DNA of 64,000 nt from Plasmopara viticola (lineage: Eukaryota > Oomycota > Peronosporomycetes > Peronosporales > Peronosporaceae), in the NCBI GenBank assembly GCA_001695595.3, contig MBPM02000011.1, positions 620,001 through 684,000 of the forward strand, read 5' to 3'. Position 1 is the stretch's first letter; each line of letters begins with the position of its first letter. The notes under the pieces are model-generated. The model did not search any database and was not told where the DNA came from. It saw only the letters and a program-made list of their open reading frames with translations. The translations under genes and the position numbers were made by a program. Positions 24,487 through 34,844 of this stretch are shown piece after piece.

Positions 24487-25709
24487 GGCAGCTGGGGCAG
24501 TCGAAGAGTTGCTTCTGTGGGATTGCTCTATACCGGTCGTAAAAATCGTCTCAGCATATGCTTCTTCCTTGATTTTATCGATGTTGAATTACATTCAACC
24601 AGGATCAATTGCTTTGATCGTTGGCATTCTCGGCCCTGGGGTGACCTAAAGCACCGCGCTGATCGGCTTGATCAGTGCGTGCTTTGACGCTTGAGTCGCT
24701 CTTATCTTTTGATGACAAATAACCAGATCCGTATCCGTGCATGAGCCCGTGATCATCATCTGCATCCTTATTCACTTCTGTAACATGAAAAGCATGGAAA
24801 TGTGTTGTGCTTGTTTTCGCCTCTTTATCATCGAGGAATTGCCTAGGACGCCATTCCGAACGTGGAATTAGCTTTGCTTTTTCTCCAGTGCAGCAATACG
24901 TTTGTTCGAACTCTGAAATTGTTGTTCCAGTCGCTCAATACATTTTTGACATTGTTGATGCTGGTTCGGAGCGAATTAAATTTGTTTTTGTTGTCGTTGC
25001 TGGTAATATTCCTGATGTTGTTGTTGCTGATCGTTGTCGTTGTCGGTCTGTTGGATGTCCCTGTCTGTCGACAAATTATAGATATGTGAGTAAAGTAATT
25101 TTTGGAATGAATTTTGTGCTTTCCTTAATGTTTCAAGATCGTCTTGTTAGGGATATTCTTACAACGACGAGAATAGCTGTGCGTCAATTTGGCTCGTTAA
25201 AAATGCACGGAAAAATACATACGCTTCATTGGCGTTGGCAGCGAGCGGTTCTTGAAAATGTTAAAAACACGCAATTGACTGTTTTTATATCTTGTAGACT
25301 GCATACTGTCATCGAGATCTGTCAAACTGACGTCAGAGTCGCTAAAATGACCCGTACTTACATCCATTCCCGACTCAATCATGTCGATGATTAACAGGGG
25401 CTCGCATTTTCGAGCATCGGACATCGGGAGTTCTCGTAGACCAACGAACGGTGCTGTAGATACGCCTGGTACGTCTTTAGCCGTCGAAAGGGACGTGTGA
25501 GTAATTTTAATTTATTTGCGTTGAGGCAGCTGGAGCAGTCGCGGAGTTGCTTCTGAGGGATTGCTCTATACCGGACGTAAAAATCATCTTAGCATAAGCT
25601 TCTTCTTTGATTTTATCGATGGTTAATTACATTCAACCAGGATCATTAGCTTTGATCGTTGGCATTCTCGACCCTGGAGTGACCTAAAGCACTGCGTTGA
25701 TCGGCTTGA
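24487..25709 (-). repeat. Family A repeat, second inverted old copy plus partial third
   Basis: A second reverse unit spans 24487-25525 (1039 bp). A third starts at 25526 and breaks off at about 25709, inside the DQADQR-coding part. Like the preceding unit it lacks the telomere-like tract (CTCACATATCTATAATTTGTC at the junction). The minus frame at 25197-25424 preserves the Asp-rich SDSDVSLTDLDD segment. Confidence 0.8.
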
Positions 25710-25839
25710 AAAGAGATTTATATGATCCCATCTAATTGCTGCATTTCATTCTCCCGTAGCAGGCTTAAAGTGCTTTTATCTAAATATACGTGATTGCCTT
25801 TTTACAGATGTGGCATATATAAGCCCTGCTGTATTTTGA

Positions 25840-26050
25840 TTATCAACGTATTTTATCACTCCAATAGAAATTCCATTACCCTCTATTTATACTCGAGTTT
25901 ATCAGTTTTGAGAAAATGTATAAAGTTGAGCTTTAATTTGTTTCTTTCAACTTAAAAGACCACCTACAAACTCTTTACGCCTAATCATTCCGAATAATGC
26001 TCGCTCCTCCCGTATTACCGCGGCTGCTGGCACGGGTATTAGCCGTACAG
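25840..26050 (-). rRNA. Nuclear fragment of mitochondrial-type small-subunit rRNA (NUMT)
   Basis: On the minus strand the sequence contains the universal 530-loop (CGTGCCAGCAGCCGCGGTAA at 26012-26033 region), preceded by ACGGCTAATAC. In the right order it is followed by ATTCGGAATGATTAGGCGTA, AAGAGTTTGTAGGTGG, AAGCTCAAC, TAGAGGGTAATGGAATTTC and GTGATAAAATACGTTGATA. These correspond to bacterial 16S positions from about 500 to 700. GTATTACCGCGG rather than the nuclear 18S GGAATTACCGCGG shows it is the bacterial/organellar type, and the AT-richness points to a mitochondrion. It is a partial, non-functional copy sitting exactly between repeat families A and B. Confidence 0.85.
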
Positions 26051-26671
26051 TTGGAACGCGAGGTAGATATAGCCTGAGCAGAGACACTTGCAGCAAGAGG
26101 AGACGTAGATGAAGCAAGAGCAGAGACAGTTGCAGCAAGAGAAGACATGCGAGCGGCTGAAGCACGATAATTAACAATGATCATGACAATCAACATATGC
26201 GACAGGGTCGTCGTTCTGCAAACAAGGCATGATGAGACTATCGCAGCGATCAACAATTTCGATGGGAGATTGACTGTTCCCCCCAATGTGGACTTCGAGC
26301 ATGGCTACGCTACCGTCGTAGAGCGAATTGACAGTGTAGACATGCGTTTTATGGTTGGTTCACGAAACAATGTCAACAAGGTGCTCAAAGGACTGAACCG
26401 AGAAGCATTTTGGAAGACTCCATCTAAAAGAACAGGCAATCCTATGGATCTGCGCAATCGGTTTTGAAAAGCTGTTGCACAGAGGCTGTGTGAAATGAGA
26501 GCTCAAGTATGTACTGCCACATTGCAAAGATGGGATGAAGAAGACTACCCAAATCAATTGTCGCCACAATCTGTTGAGTACGCATCTTGTCATTGCGAGC
26601 AGAGACGTTGCACCCTAATTTCATTTACCATGCATTTCAATCTTACCTTTACATTAAGAGGATAATACTCT
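26050..26671 (+). pseudogene. Family B gene copy B1, nearly open
   Basis: A coiled-coil-like start (EVDIA, then AETLAARGDVDEARAETVAA) has stops at two points. The frame is then open from 26177 (ATG) through TIAAINNFDGRLTVPPNVD, YATVVERIDSVD and KGLNREAFWKTPSK to a single TGA at 26465-26467. It continues in the same frame with KAVAQRLCEMRAQVCTATLQ and DEEDYPNQLSPQSVEYASCH to a stop at 26669. One nonsense codon interrupts an otherwise coherent protein, so this is probably the copy closest to the ancestral B protein. No known domain is recognised. Left of it lies the mitochondrial rRNA fragment. Confidence 0.5.
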
Positions 26672-29360
26672 GACCCGCACTCGCTTGCTCACTTTTAGAC
26701 CCTTTTTACAAATAATGCACATCAATACTTGTAAAGTAAAAATGAAAAGCGGTAGAAATGAGCGACGTAAAGTTTCTCCAGGAGCGCCTCAGACGGTTAA
26801 AATGCGAGGTAGATGCAGCAAGAGTAGAAACACTTGCAGCAGGAGAGGAAGTAGATGCAGTAAGAGAAGACTCGCGAGTGGCTGAAGCATGATATCATCA
26901 AAGATCAATGGGCATGATAAACAATATTGGTGACAATTACGATGTTCTGCTGGCAAGGCATATAGAAACTATCGCAGTGGTTTAAAATTTCGATGAGGGA
27001 TTGACCATTTAGTCAGAATTGGATCTCGCGCGAGGCTACGCTATCATCGCAAAGCGGATTGACGGTGTAGATCCATTCTTCATGCGTTTTATTGCTGATC
27101 AACGAAAGAACATCAACAAGGTAGAACCGAGAAGCATTTTGTGGGATTCTATATTTCATTGATCTACGCAATCTTTTCGAAGAGCTGCTGCACAGAGGCT
27201 GCGTGAAAGGAGAGCTCAAGAATGTACTGCCTTATTGCTTAATACAACCTGCTTCTACTAAAATCGTCTAGGGCAGCTTCAAAACATCTCTCAAACGCAC
27301 GACATTCGCTTCAGGTGTTACCGATCGGAGTGACGAGACAATGGAGTCATCACGCGCAAGAGATGAAATGCATGATTGACGAGCAGATGGCGGATATGGC
27401 TATAATTGAGCGATCGCAAGCATCATATCGATCTTATAGAGAATTAAGTGGAGGTGAGAGAAGATCTACGCGCATGATATGCCGGTATGATTTATTTGAT
27501 TTTATCATATTGGGTAGCATGTATATCATCAATGTCGACGAGGTCCTGTCGTTCTGGATGAGCTTTAGAAACGCCAACGCCTGTCATGAAACAGCACATC
27601 CTCCAAAAACCCACCTTGTTATTCCAGTCATTGAATCAACCCAGATTAAATACAAGACATTCAAACAATTGGAGTCACAAAACATCGAAGCTTCTCGGCT
27701 GAAGAACGATATCATGAAAGAACAATGGGCATGATGAACAATATTGGTGACAGGTAAGACGTTCTGCTGGCAAGGCTTGTTGCAACTATCGCAGCGATCA
27801 ACAATTTCGATGAATAAAGACCGTTCCTCCAAATTTAGATCTCGAACATGGCTACGCTATCATTGTAGAGCGGATTGACAGTGTAGATCCATTATTCATG
27901 CGTTTTATTGCTGATGAACGAAAGAAGATCAACAAGGTATAGCCGAGAAGCATTTTGTGGGATTCTGTTTTTTGTCGATCTACGCAATCGTTTTGTAGAG
28001 CAGCAGCACAGAGGCTGCGTGAAAAGAAAGCTCAAGAATGTACTGCCTTTTTGCTGCCTTTTTGCTGCATACAACCTGCTTCTACTAAAATCGTCTAGGG
28101 CAGCTTCAAAACATCTCTCAAACGCACGACATTCGCTTCAGGTGTTACCGATCGGAGTGACGAGACAATGGAGTCATCACGCGCAAGAGATGAAATGCAT
28201 GATTGACGAGCAGATGGCGGATATGGCTATAATTGAACGATCGCAAGCATCATATCGATCTTATAGAGCATTGACAGGAGGTGAAAGAAGATCTACGCGC
28301 ATGATATGCCGGGATGATTCACTTAATTTCATTATATTGGAAAACATGTATATTATTTAATGTCGACGAGGTTGACTCTGATCCTGTGGCTGTGGATGAG
28401 CTTATAGAACCGCTAGAGCCTGTCATGGAAAAGCACATCCTACAAAAAAACCATTCTTGTTATCCCAGTCATTGAATCAACCCATATTAAATACAAGACA
28501 TTTAAACAATTGGAGTCACAAATCATCGAAGCTACTCGGCTGAAGAACGATATTATGAAAGAACAATGGGCATGATAAACAATATTGGTGACAGGTACGA
28601 CGTTATGCTGGAAAGGCATGTTGCAACTATCGCATCGATCAACAGTTTCGATGAGGGATGACAATTCCCCCAAAATTGGAACTTGCGCAAGACTACGTTA
28701 TCATCGCAGAGCGGATTGACAATGTAGATCCATTCTCCATGCGTTTTATTGCTGATGGACGAAAGTACATCAACAAGGTAGAACCGAGAAGCATTTTGTG
28801 GGATTCTGTTAATTATTGATCTGCGCAATCTTTTTGTAACGTTGCAGCACAGAGGCTGCGTTAAAGGGAGCTCAAGTATGTACAGCTTTATTGCTGCATA
28901 CAATCGGTTTGGCCAGCTTCAAAAAATCTCTCAAACGCACGGCATTCGCTTCAGGTGTTACTGATCGGAGTGGCGAGACAATGGAGTCATCACGCGCCAC
29001 GAGATTAAATGCATGATTGACGAGCTGATGGCGGATATGGCTATAATTGAACGATCGCAAGCATCATATCGATCTTATAGAGTATTAACAGGAGGTGAGA
29101 GAACATCTACGCGCATGATATGCCGGTATGATTTATTTGATTTCATTTTATTGGGTAACATGTATATTATTAATGTCGACGAGGTTGACTCTGATCATGT
29201 CGTGTCGATAAGCCTATGGAATCGCCAGGGCCCATGTAAAAGGACATGCTTCAGAAGCCTATGCTTGTGATCCCAGTCATTGAATGATGACAGATTGAAC
29301 ACAAGACATTTAAACAAATGAAGTCGATTACATTATCGAAGCTTCTAAGTGGGAATAACG
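26672..29360 (+). repeat. Family B tandem units, left arm (plus orientation)
   Basis: Three further B units. The anchor gttaccgatcgg (or variant) lies at 27317, 28144 and 28957, giving periods of 827 and 813 bp. The first unit starts with the full N-terminus at 26758 (MSDVKFLQERLRRLK, a heptad-like coiled coil). All share RYDVLLARHVATIAA, INKVEPRSILWDS, DELMADMAIIERSQASYRSY and DLFDFIILGNMYIINVDEV segments, spread over different frames because of indels. Longest frames: 27315-27734 (139 residues) and 27908-28360 (150 residues). These are decayed gene copies. The part at about 28320-28680 is almost identical to the right-arm units. Confidence 0.75.
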
Positions 29361-29365
29361 TGCTG

Positions 29366-30102
29366 AAGTGTGTACACCCTTGATGGCCATTTCAATCAAT
29401 GAGCAATACAAGTGACGATTTAACAAACGCTTATTCCAGTGCCGCGCTAACGATCGTTGTACGCATCGATTTACCATCGCGATGATATTTGTCAGAGCAT
29501 CCCGATTTTTGAGCATTCGAACAATATATGCATAGAGCAACTTTACTCACATCGAACCGCTTGTTCATCGCCAACACCTTTCTGGATGTCATGCAGGAAT
29601 AATGAAGCTTTATGTCCTGCAGTAGTATTTGGCTGCCTTCGCGGTACACAAGATTTTCACGACCCGCTGGAGATGCCGTTAAAGGTGTCGTTAAAGAAGC
29701 TCGTCGTTTGGTCTCACGTTCTCCGTTGCCATTATTGGCTGACATACAGGGTCGCTTCGATTGATCACTGCGCTGATCGTCGCTCTCAGCCTCCGACGAC
29801 AACAAACCAGATCCGCCACCTTCGAAGAGCCCGTGATCTGCATCCTCATTCACATCCGTAGCATTAGAAGCACGTGAATCTGGCTTATGCTCGCTCTCCA
29901 GTTCAGCAATACGTTCGTTTAAACTCTGGAGTTGTTGTTCTAGTCGTTCCAGTTGTTCAATACATTTTTGATGCTGGTTTGGAGAGTTTTTTGTAACTTG
30001 ATTTTGTTGTTGCTGGTCAAGTTGCTGGAATTGTTGTTGCTTGACTGGAATTATTAAACGTTGTCGTTGTCGGTCCGTTGGATGTCCTTGGTTGTTGAAT
30101 AT
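29366..30102 (-). pseudogene. Family A' gene, longest open copy, convergent with B
   Basis: A frame without ATG is open from 30102 to 29431 (223 residues). It reads HPTDRQRQRLIIPVKQQQ, a Gln-rich stretch, a coiled coil (CIEQLERLEQQLQSLNERIA), an acidic/Gly-rich piece (NEDADHGLFEGGGSGLLSSE), NGNGERETKRRASLTTPLTA and a Cys-containing end. After a frameshift near 29500 the homologous C-terminus continues as RSLARHWNKRLLNRHLYCSL. It is clearly homologous to the broken gene in the 1-kb satellite but has none of its shared stops in the coiled coil. Its start was probably in the upstream exon at 30290-30054. Its 3' end abuts the 3' end of family B. Function is unknown; a transposon-encoded protein is one possibility. 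Confidence 0.55.
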
Positions 30103-30290
30103 TTAGCCACAATAACTTTTGGAATGAATTTTGTGTATTCGATAATGTTTCCGGCATCTTCTTCGTTTTGATGGATCTTCCTCCAATGACGTGAATAGCT
30201 GCGCGCCAATATAGCTTCTCTTGTACCAACATAGTCTGGATGAATACATATTCCTCGTTGTTTCCCTTTTGGTGCGGGTGCATCAGCCAT
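30054..30290 (-). CDS. Upstream exon/ORF of family A' gene
   Basis: Starts MADAPAPKGKQRGICIHPDY, continues EAILARSYSRHWRKIHQNEE and ends ...YTKFIPKVIVAKYSTTK with a short tail, overlapping the Gln-rich frame by about 50 bp in another frame. The satellite units carry the same segment (RAILTHSYSRR, YIIESTKLIPK) just before their telomere-like tract, so it belongs to the A gene. A splice or frameshift is needed to join it to the Gln-rich part; I could not fix the junction. The CxHPDY...RHWRKIH pattern could bind a metal, but I do not recognise a family. Confidence 0.4.
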   Translation of the reverse strand: MADAPAPKGKQRGICIHPDYVGTREAILARSYSRHWRKIHQNEEDAGNIIEYTKFIPKVIVAKYSTTKDIQRTDNDNV

Positions 30291-30354
30291 CGTTTTCGGA
30301 AATGAGCTTTTTTCTGTCCTCTCGCAACGTCCTGCCCACTCATCTCTGGCTCCC

Positions 30355-30625
30355 CTCGCTGAACATCCTTGGCCTCTCTCACCGCACATCTCTAACCTCT
30401 CACACCGCCCATCTTTGTCCTCTATCACCATTTCTTACATACCTCATTTATTCAAAACTCCAACCTCTCACATCGCGCATCTTTGACATTTCCCACCACA
30501 CATCCTTGACCACTCTTACCACAATTTTTCCGACCTCTTATACCACACACCTTTAACCACATCTTTGACCACTCTCACTAACCATATAATTCTGACATCT
30601 ACCACCTCACATCTCTTTACTCTTT
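30355..30625 (+). repeat. Degenerate minisatellite, about 23-25 bp period
   Basis: Pyrimidine-rich repeats of the form CATCTTTGACC plus TCTCACCACA recur roughly ten times with indels, for example catctctaacctctcacacc, catctttgacatttcccacc and catccttgaccactcttacc. It lies immediately upstream of the A' gene and near the centre of the inverted B arrangement. Confidence 0.7.
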
Positions 30626-30777
30626 TTTAGAAAATCACTGGCACTATATTCACTCATCTCTTGACAAGTTCAAAATGAAACTTCTACATCGAGTCGTCAC
30701 GACGGACCGGTTTATAATTTATTTAATGTAGCGAAGCTTTACATCACCGATTATAATATGCCGTGTTTTCGATGCTA

Positions 30778-31083
30778 GTTATTCCGGGTACTTCTGGGTT
30801 TTGCGAATTCGACCATCTTTAACCAAAGAAATTACAAAAATTTAAAGAACGCTTGTATTCGCAAACAGCTTGGCTCGGCTAACTGCGAAGTTACGTTTAA
30901 AAATCGCATTGGGTTTTTAAATAAATCAGCCGGATACTCTAAGAACTTTTCGTTCCTAAACTATGCTGATCGAGTATTCAAACGGATTAGAGAGTTGGAC
31001 AACTTTCATACCCAATGGAACACTTCAACGCACATGGTGATGGCGGTAGAGTCTGCTCCTGGGATAACAAGCATAGGTTTTTG
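30778..31083 (+). other. Open frame without start, unrecognised
   Basis: A frame of about 100 codons with no ATG in its first two thirds. It reads NSTIFNQRNYKNLKNACIRK, then FKNRIGFLNKSAGYSKNFSF and YADRVFKRIRELDNFHTQWN, and ends PGITSIGF at TGA 31083, where it meets the right B array. The wording is protein-like (Asn/Lys-rich, regular aromatics). It may be a gene exon truncated by repeat expansion. No family is recognised. Confidence 0.3.
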
Positions 31084-34000
31084 AAGCATGTCCTTTCACA
31101 TGTCTAGCCCTAGCGTTTCTATAAGCTCATCCACAACCACAGGATCAGAGTCAATCTCGTCCACATTAATAATATGCATATTACCCAATATAATGAAATC
31201 AAATAAATCATACCGGCATATCATGCGCGTAGATCCTCTTTCACCTTCTGTCAATGCTCTATAAGATCGATATGATGCTTGCAATCGTTCAATTATTGCC
31301 ATATCCGCCATCAGCTCGTTAATCATGCATTTCATCTCTTGCGCGTGGTGACTTTATTGTCTCGCCACTCCGATCGGTAACACCCGAAACGAATCCCGTG
31401 CGTTTAAGAGATGTTTTGAAGCTGCCCTAGACGATATCGGAAAGAAACTGATTGTATGCAGCAATAAGGCAGTACAAACTTGAGCACTTCTTTCACGCAG
31501 CCTCTGTGCTGCTGCTCTTCAAGAAGATTGCGTAGATAAAAAAAACATGGAATCCCACAAAATGCTTCTCGGTCCTACCTTGTTGATCTTCTTTCGTTCA
31601 ACAGCAATAAAACGCATGAAGAATGGATCTACACTGTCAATCCGCTCTACAACGATAGCGTAGCCATGTCCGAGATCCAAATTTGGAGGAACGGTCATCC
31701 CTCATCGAAATTGTTGACCGCTGCGATTGTTGCGACATGCCTTGCCAGCAGAGCATTGTACTTGTCACCAATATTGTTTATCATGCCCATTGTTCTTTCA
31801 TAATATCGTTCTTCAGCCGAGTAGCTTCGATGATTTGTGACTTCAATTGTTTAAATGTCTTGTATTTAATATGGGTTGATTCAATGACTGGGATAACAAG
31901 AATGGTTTTTTTGTAGGATGTGCTTTTCCATGACAGGCTCTAGCGGTTCTATAAGCTCATCCACAGCCACAGGATCAGAGTCAACCTCGTCGACATTAAA
32001 TAATATACATGTTTTCCAGTATAATGAAATTAAGTGAATCATCCCGGCATATCATGCGCGTAGATCTTCTTTCACCTCCTGTCAATGCTCTATAAGATCG
32101 ATATGATGCTTGCGATCGTTCAATTATAGCCATATCCGCCATCAGCTCGTCAATCATGCATTTCATCTCTTGCGCGTGGTGACTTTATTGTCTCGCCACT
32201 CCGATCGGTAACACCTGAAGCGAATCCCGTGCGTTTAAGAGATGTTTTGAAGCTGCCCTAGACGATATCGGAAAGAAACTGATTGTATGCAGCAATAAGG
32301 CAGTACAAACTTGAGCACTTCTTTCACGCAGCCTCTGTGCTGCTGCTCTTCAAGAAGATTGCGTAGATAAAAAAAACATGGAATCCCACAAAATGCTTCT
32401 CGGTCCTACCTTGTTGATCTTCTTTCGTTCAACAGCAATAAAACGCATGAAGAATGGATCTACACTGTCAATCCGCTCTACAACGATAGCGTAGCCATGT
32501 CCGAGATCCAAATTTGGAGGAACGGTCATCCCTCATCGAAATTGTTGACCGCTGCGATTGTTGCGACATGCCTTGCCAGCAGAGCATTGTACTTGTCACC
32601 AATATTGTTTATCATGCCCATTGTTCTTTCATAATATCGTTCTTCAGCCGAGTAGCTTCGATGATTTGTGACTCCAATTGTTTAAATGTCTTGTATTTAA
32701 TATGGGTTGATTCAATGACTGGGATAACAAGAATGGTTTTTTTGTAGGATGTGCTTTTCCATGACAGGCTCTAGCGGTTCTATAAGCTCATCCACAGCCA
32801 CAGGATCAGAGTCAACCTCGTCGACATTAAATAATATACATGTTTTCCAATATAATGGAATTAAGTGAATCATCCCGGCATATCATGCGCGTAGATCTTC
32901 TTTCACCTCCTGTCAATGCTCTATAAGATCGATATGATGCTTGCGATCGTTCAATTATAGCCATATCCGCCATCAGCTCGTCAATCATGCATTTCATCTC
33001 TTGCTCGTGGTGACTTTATTGTCTCGCCACTCCGATCGGTAACACCTGAAGCGAATCCCGTGCGTTTAAGAGATGTTTTGAAGCTGCCCTAGACGATATC
33101 GGAAAGAAACTGATTGTATGCAGCAATAAGGCAGTACAAACTTGAGCACTTCTTTCACGCAGCCTCTGTGCTGCTGCTCTTCAAGAAGATTGCGTAGATA
33201 AAAAAAAACATGGAATCCCACAAAATGCTTCTCGCTCCTACCTTGTTGATCTTCTTTCGTTCAACAGCAATAAAACGCATGAAGAATGGATCTTCACTGT
33301 CAATCCGCTCTACAACGATAGCGTAGCCATGTCCGAGATCCAAATTTGGAGGAACGGTCATCCCTCATCGAAATTGTTGACCGCTGCGATTGTTGCGACA
33401 TGCCTTGCCAGCAGAGCATTGTACTTGTCACCAATATTGTTTATCATGCCCATTGTTCTTTCATGATATCGTTCTTCAGCCGAGTAGCTTCGATGATTTG
33501 TGACTCCAATTGTTTAAATGTCTTGTATTTAATATGGGTTGATTCAATGACTGGGATAACAAGAATGGTTTTTTTGTAGGATGTGCTTTTCCATGACAGG
33601 CTCTAGCGGTTCTACAAGCTCATCCACAGCCACAGGATCAGAGTCAACCTCGTCGACATTAAATAATATACATGTTTCCCAATATAATGAAATTAAGTGA
33701 ATCATCCCGGCATATCATGCGCGTAGATCTTCTTTCACCTCCTGTTAATGCTCTATAAGATCGATATGATGCTTGCGATCGTTCAATTATAGCCATATCC
33801 GCCATCAGCTCGTCAATCATGCATTTCATCTCTTGCGCGTGGTGACTTTATTGTCTCGCCACTCCGATCGGTAACACCTGAAGCGAATCCCGTGCGTTTA
33901 AGAGATGTTTTGAAGCTGCCCTAGACGATATCGGAAAGAAACTGATTGTATGCAGCAATAAGGCAGTACAAACTTGAGCACTTCTTTCACGCAGCCTCTG

Positions 34001-34315
34001 TGCTGCTGCTCTTCAAGAAGATTGCGTAGATAAAAAAAACATGGAATCCCACAAAATGCTTCTCGGTCCTACCTTGTTGATCTTCTTTCGTTCAACAGCA
34101 ATAAAACGCATGAAGAATGGATGTACACTGTCAATCCGCTCTACAACGATAGCGTAGCCATATTCGAAATCCAAATTTGACGGAACAGTCATCCCTCATC
34201 GAAATTGTTGTCCGCTGCGATTGTTGCGACATGCCTTGCCGGCAGAAGATCGTACACGTCACCAATACTGTTTATCATGCCCATTGTTCTTCCATGATAT
34301 CCTTCTTCAGCCGCC
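31055..34315 (-). repeat. Family B tandem units, right arm, four near-identical 831-bp copies
   Basis: The anchor ccgatcggtaacacc lies at 31370, 32201, 33032 and 33864 (periods 831, 831 and 832). Successive units differ at only a few positions each, so they arose by recent unequal exchange or rolling duplication. Each carries the same plus-strand shadow frame of 77 residues and, on the minus strand, the B-gene relic (ADMAIIERSQASYRSY, ERKKINKV). Orientation is opposite to the left arm at 26.7-29.4 kb. The fourth unit diverges near 34150-34310, where the A'' fragment begins. Confidence 0.85.
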
Positions 34316-34329
34316 CGCAAGTCTTACGT

Positions 34330-34832
34330 ACTTATAGAAGGTGGTAACTCTGGTTGGTTTTCATTAGGAGATGAGAGGAATTCAAGCGGTAAAGCACCTA
34401 CTGATCAAGGCGATCAGCGCAGTGATCATTCAAGCAACCCTGCATATTGTCAGCCATTTATGGCAACGGAGAACATGAAGCCAGACGACAAGCTTCGCCA
34501 ACGACTTTATTAACTTCGTCTCCAGCGGGTGAAGCTTGTGTACCGCGAAGGAAGCCAAGAATTACTGTAGGACATAAAGCTTCATTTTTCCCGCACGACA
34601 TTCACAAAGGTGTTGGCGACGGACAAGCGATTCACTCTGGGTATAAATACTATATGCAGACACTGTTCAAATGTTCATAAACCCGGGTGCTGAAACAAAT
34701 ATCAACGCGAAGATAAATCAAAGCGTACAACGATCGCTAACGCGGCACTGGAAAAAGCGTTTGTTGAATCGTCACTTGTATTGCTCGTTGATTGAAATGG
34801 CCATCAAGGGTGTACACACTTCAGCACATTGA
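34330..34832 (+). pseudogene. Family A'' gene fragment, convergent with B
   Basis: Homologous to the C-terminal half of the A' gene at 29.4-30.1 kb but on the opposite strand: an EGGNSGWFSLGDERNSSG-like start, then PTDQGDQRSDHS, YREGSQ-related and DIHKGV segments. It ends NQSVQRSLTRHWKKRLLNRH with a stop at 34830-34832. Several frameshifts are present. It again abuts the 3' end of a B unit, as in the first case. Confidence 0.55.
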
Positions 34833-34844
34833 TCCCACTTAGTA

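Noticed and set aside
26001..26047. Nuclear 18S rRNA fragment
   Set aside because: The motif GTATTACCGCGG with GGGTATTAGCCG downstream is the bacterial/organellar form; nuclear 18S has GGAATTACCGCGG.
25981..26286. Minus-strand Ala/Ser-rich 101-residue ORF
   Set aside because: It is a shadow of the rRNA fragment and of the antisense of the B coiled coil; its composition comes from the repeated GCAGCAAGA words.
31683..33579. Repeated 77-residue plus ORF (EIVDRCDCCDMPCQQS) as a Cys-rich protein family
   Set aside because: It is antisense to the B-gene relic (LLARHVATIAAINNFDEG) and repeats only because the 831-bp unit is duplicated.
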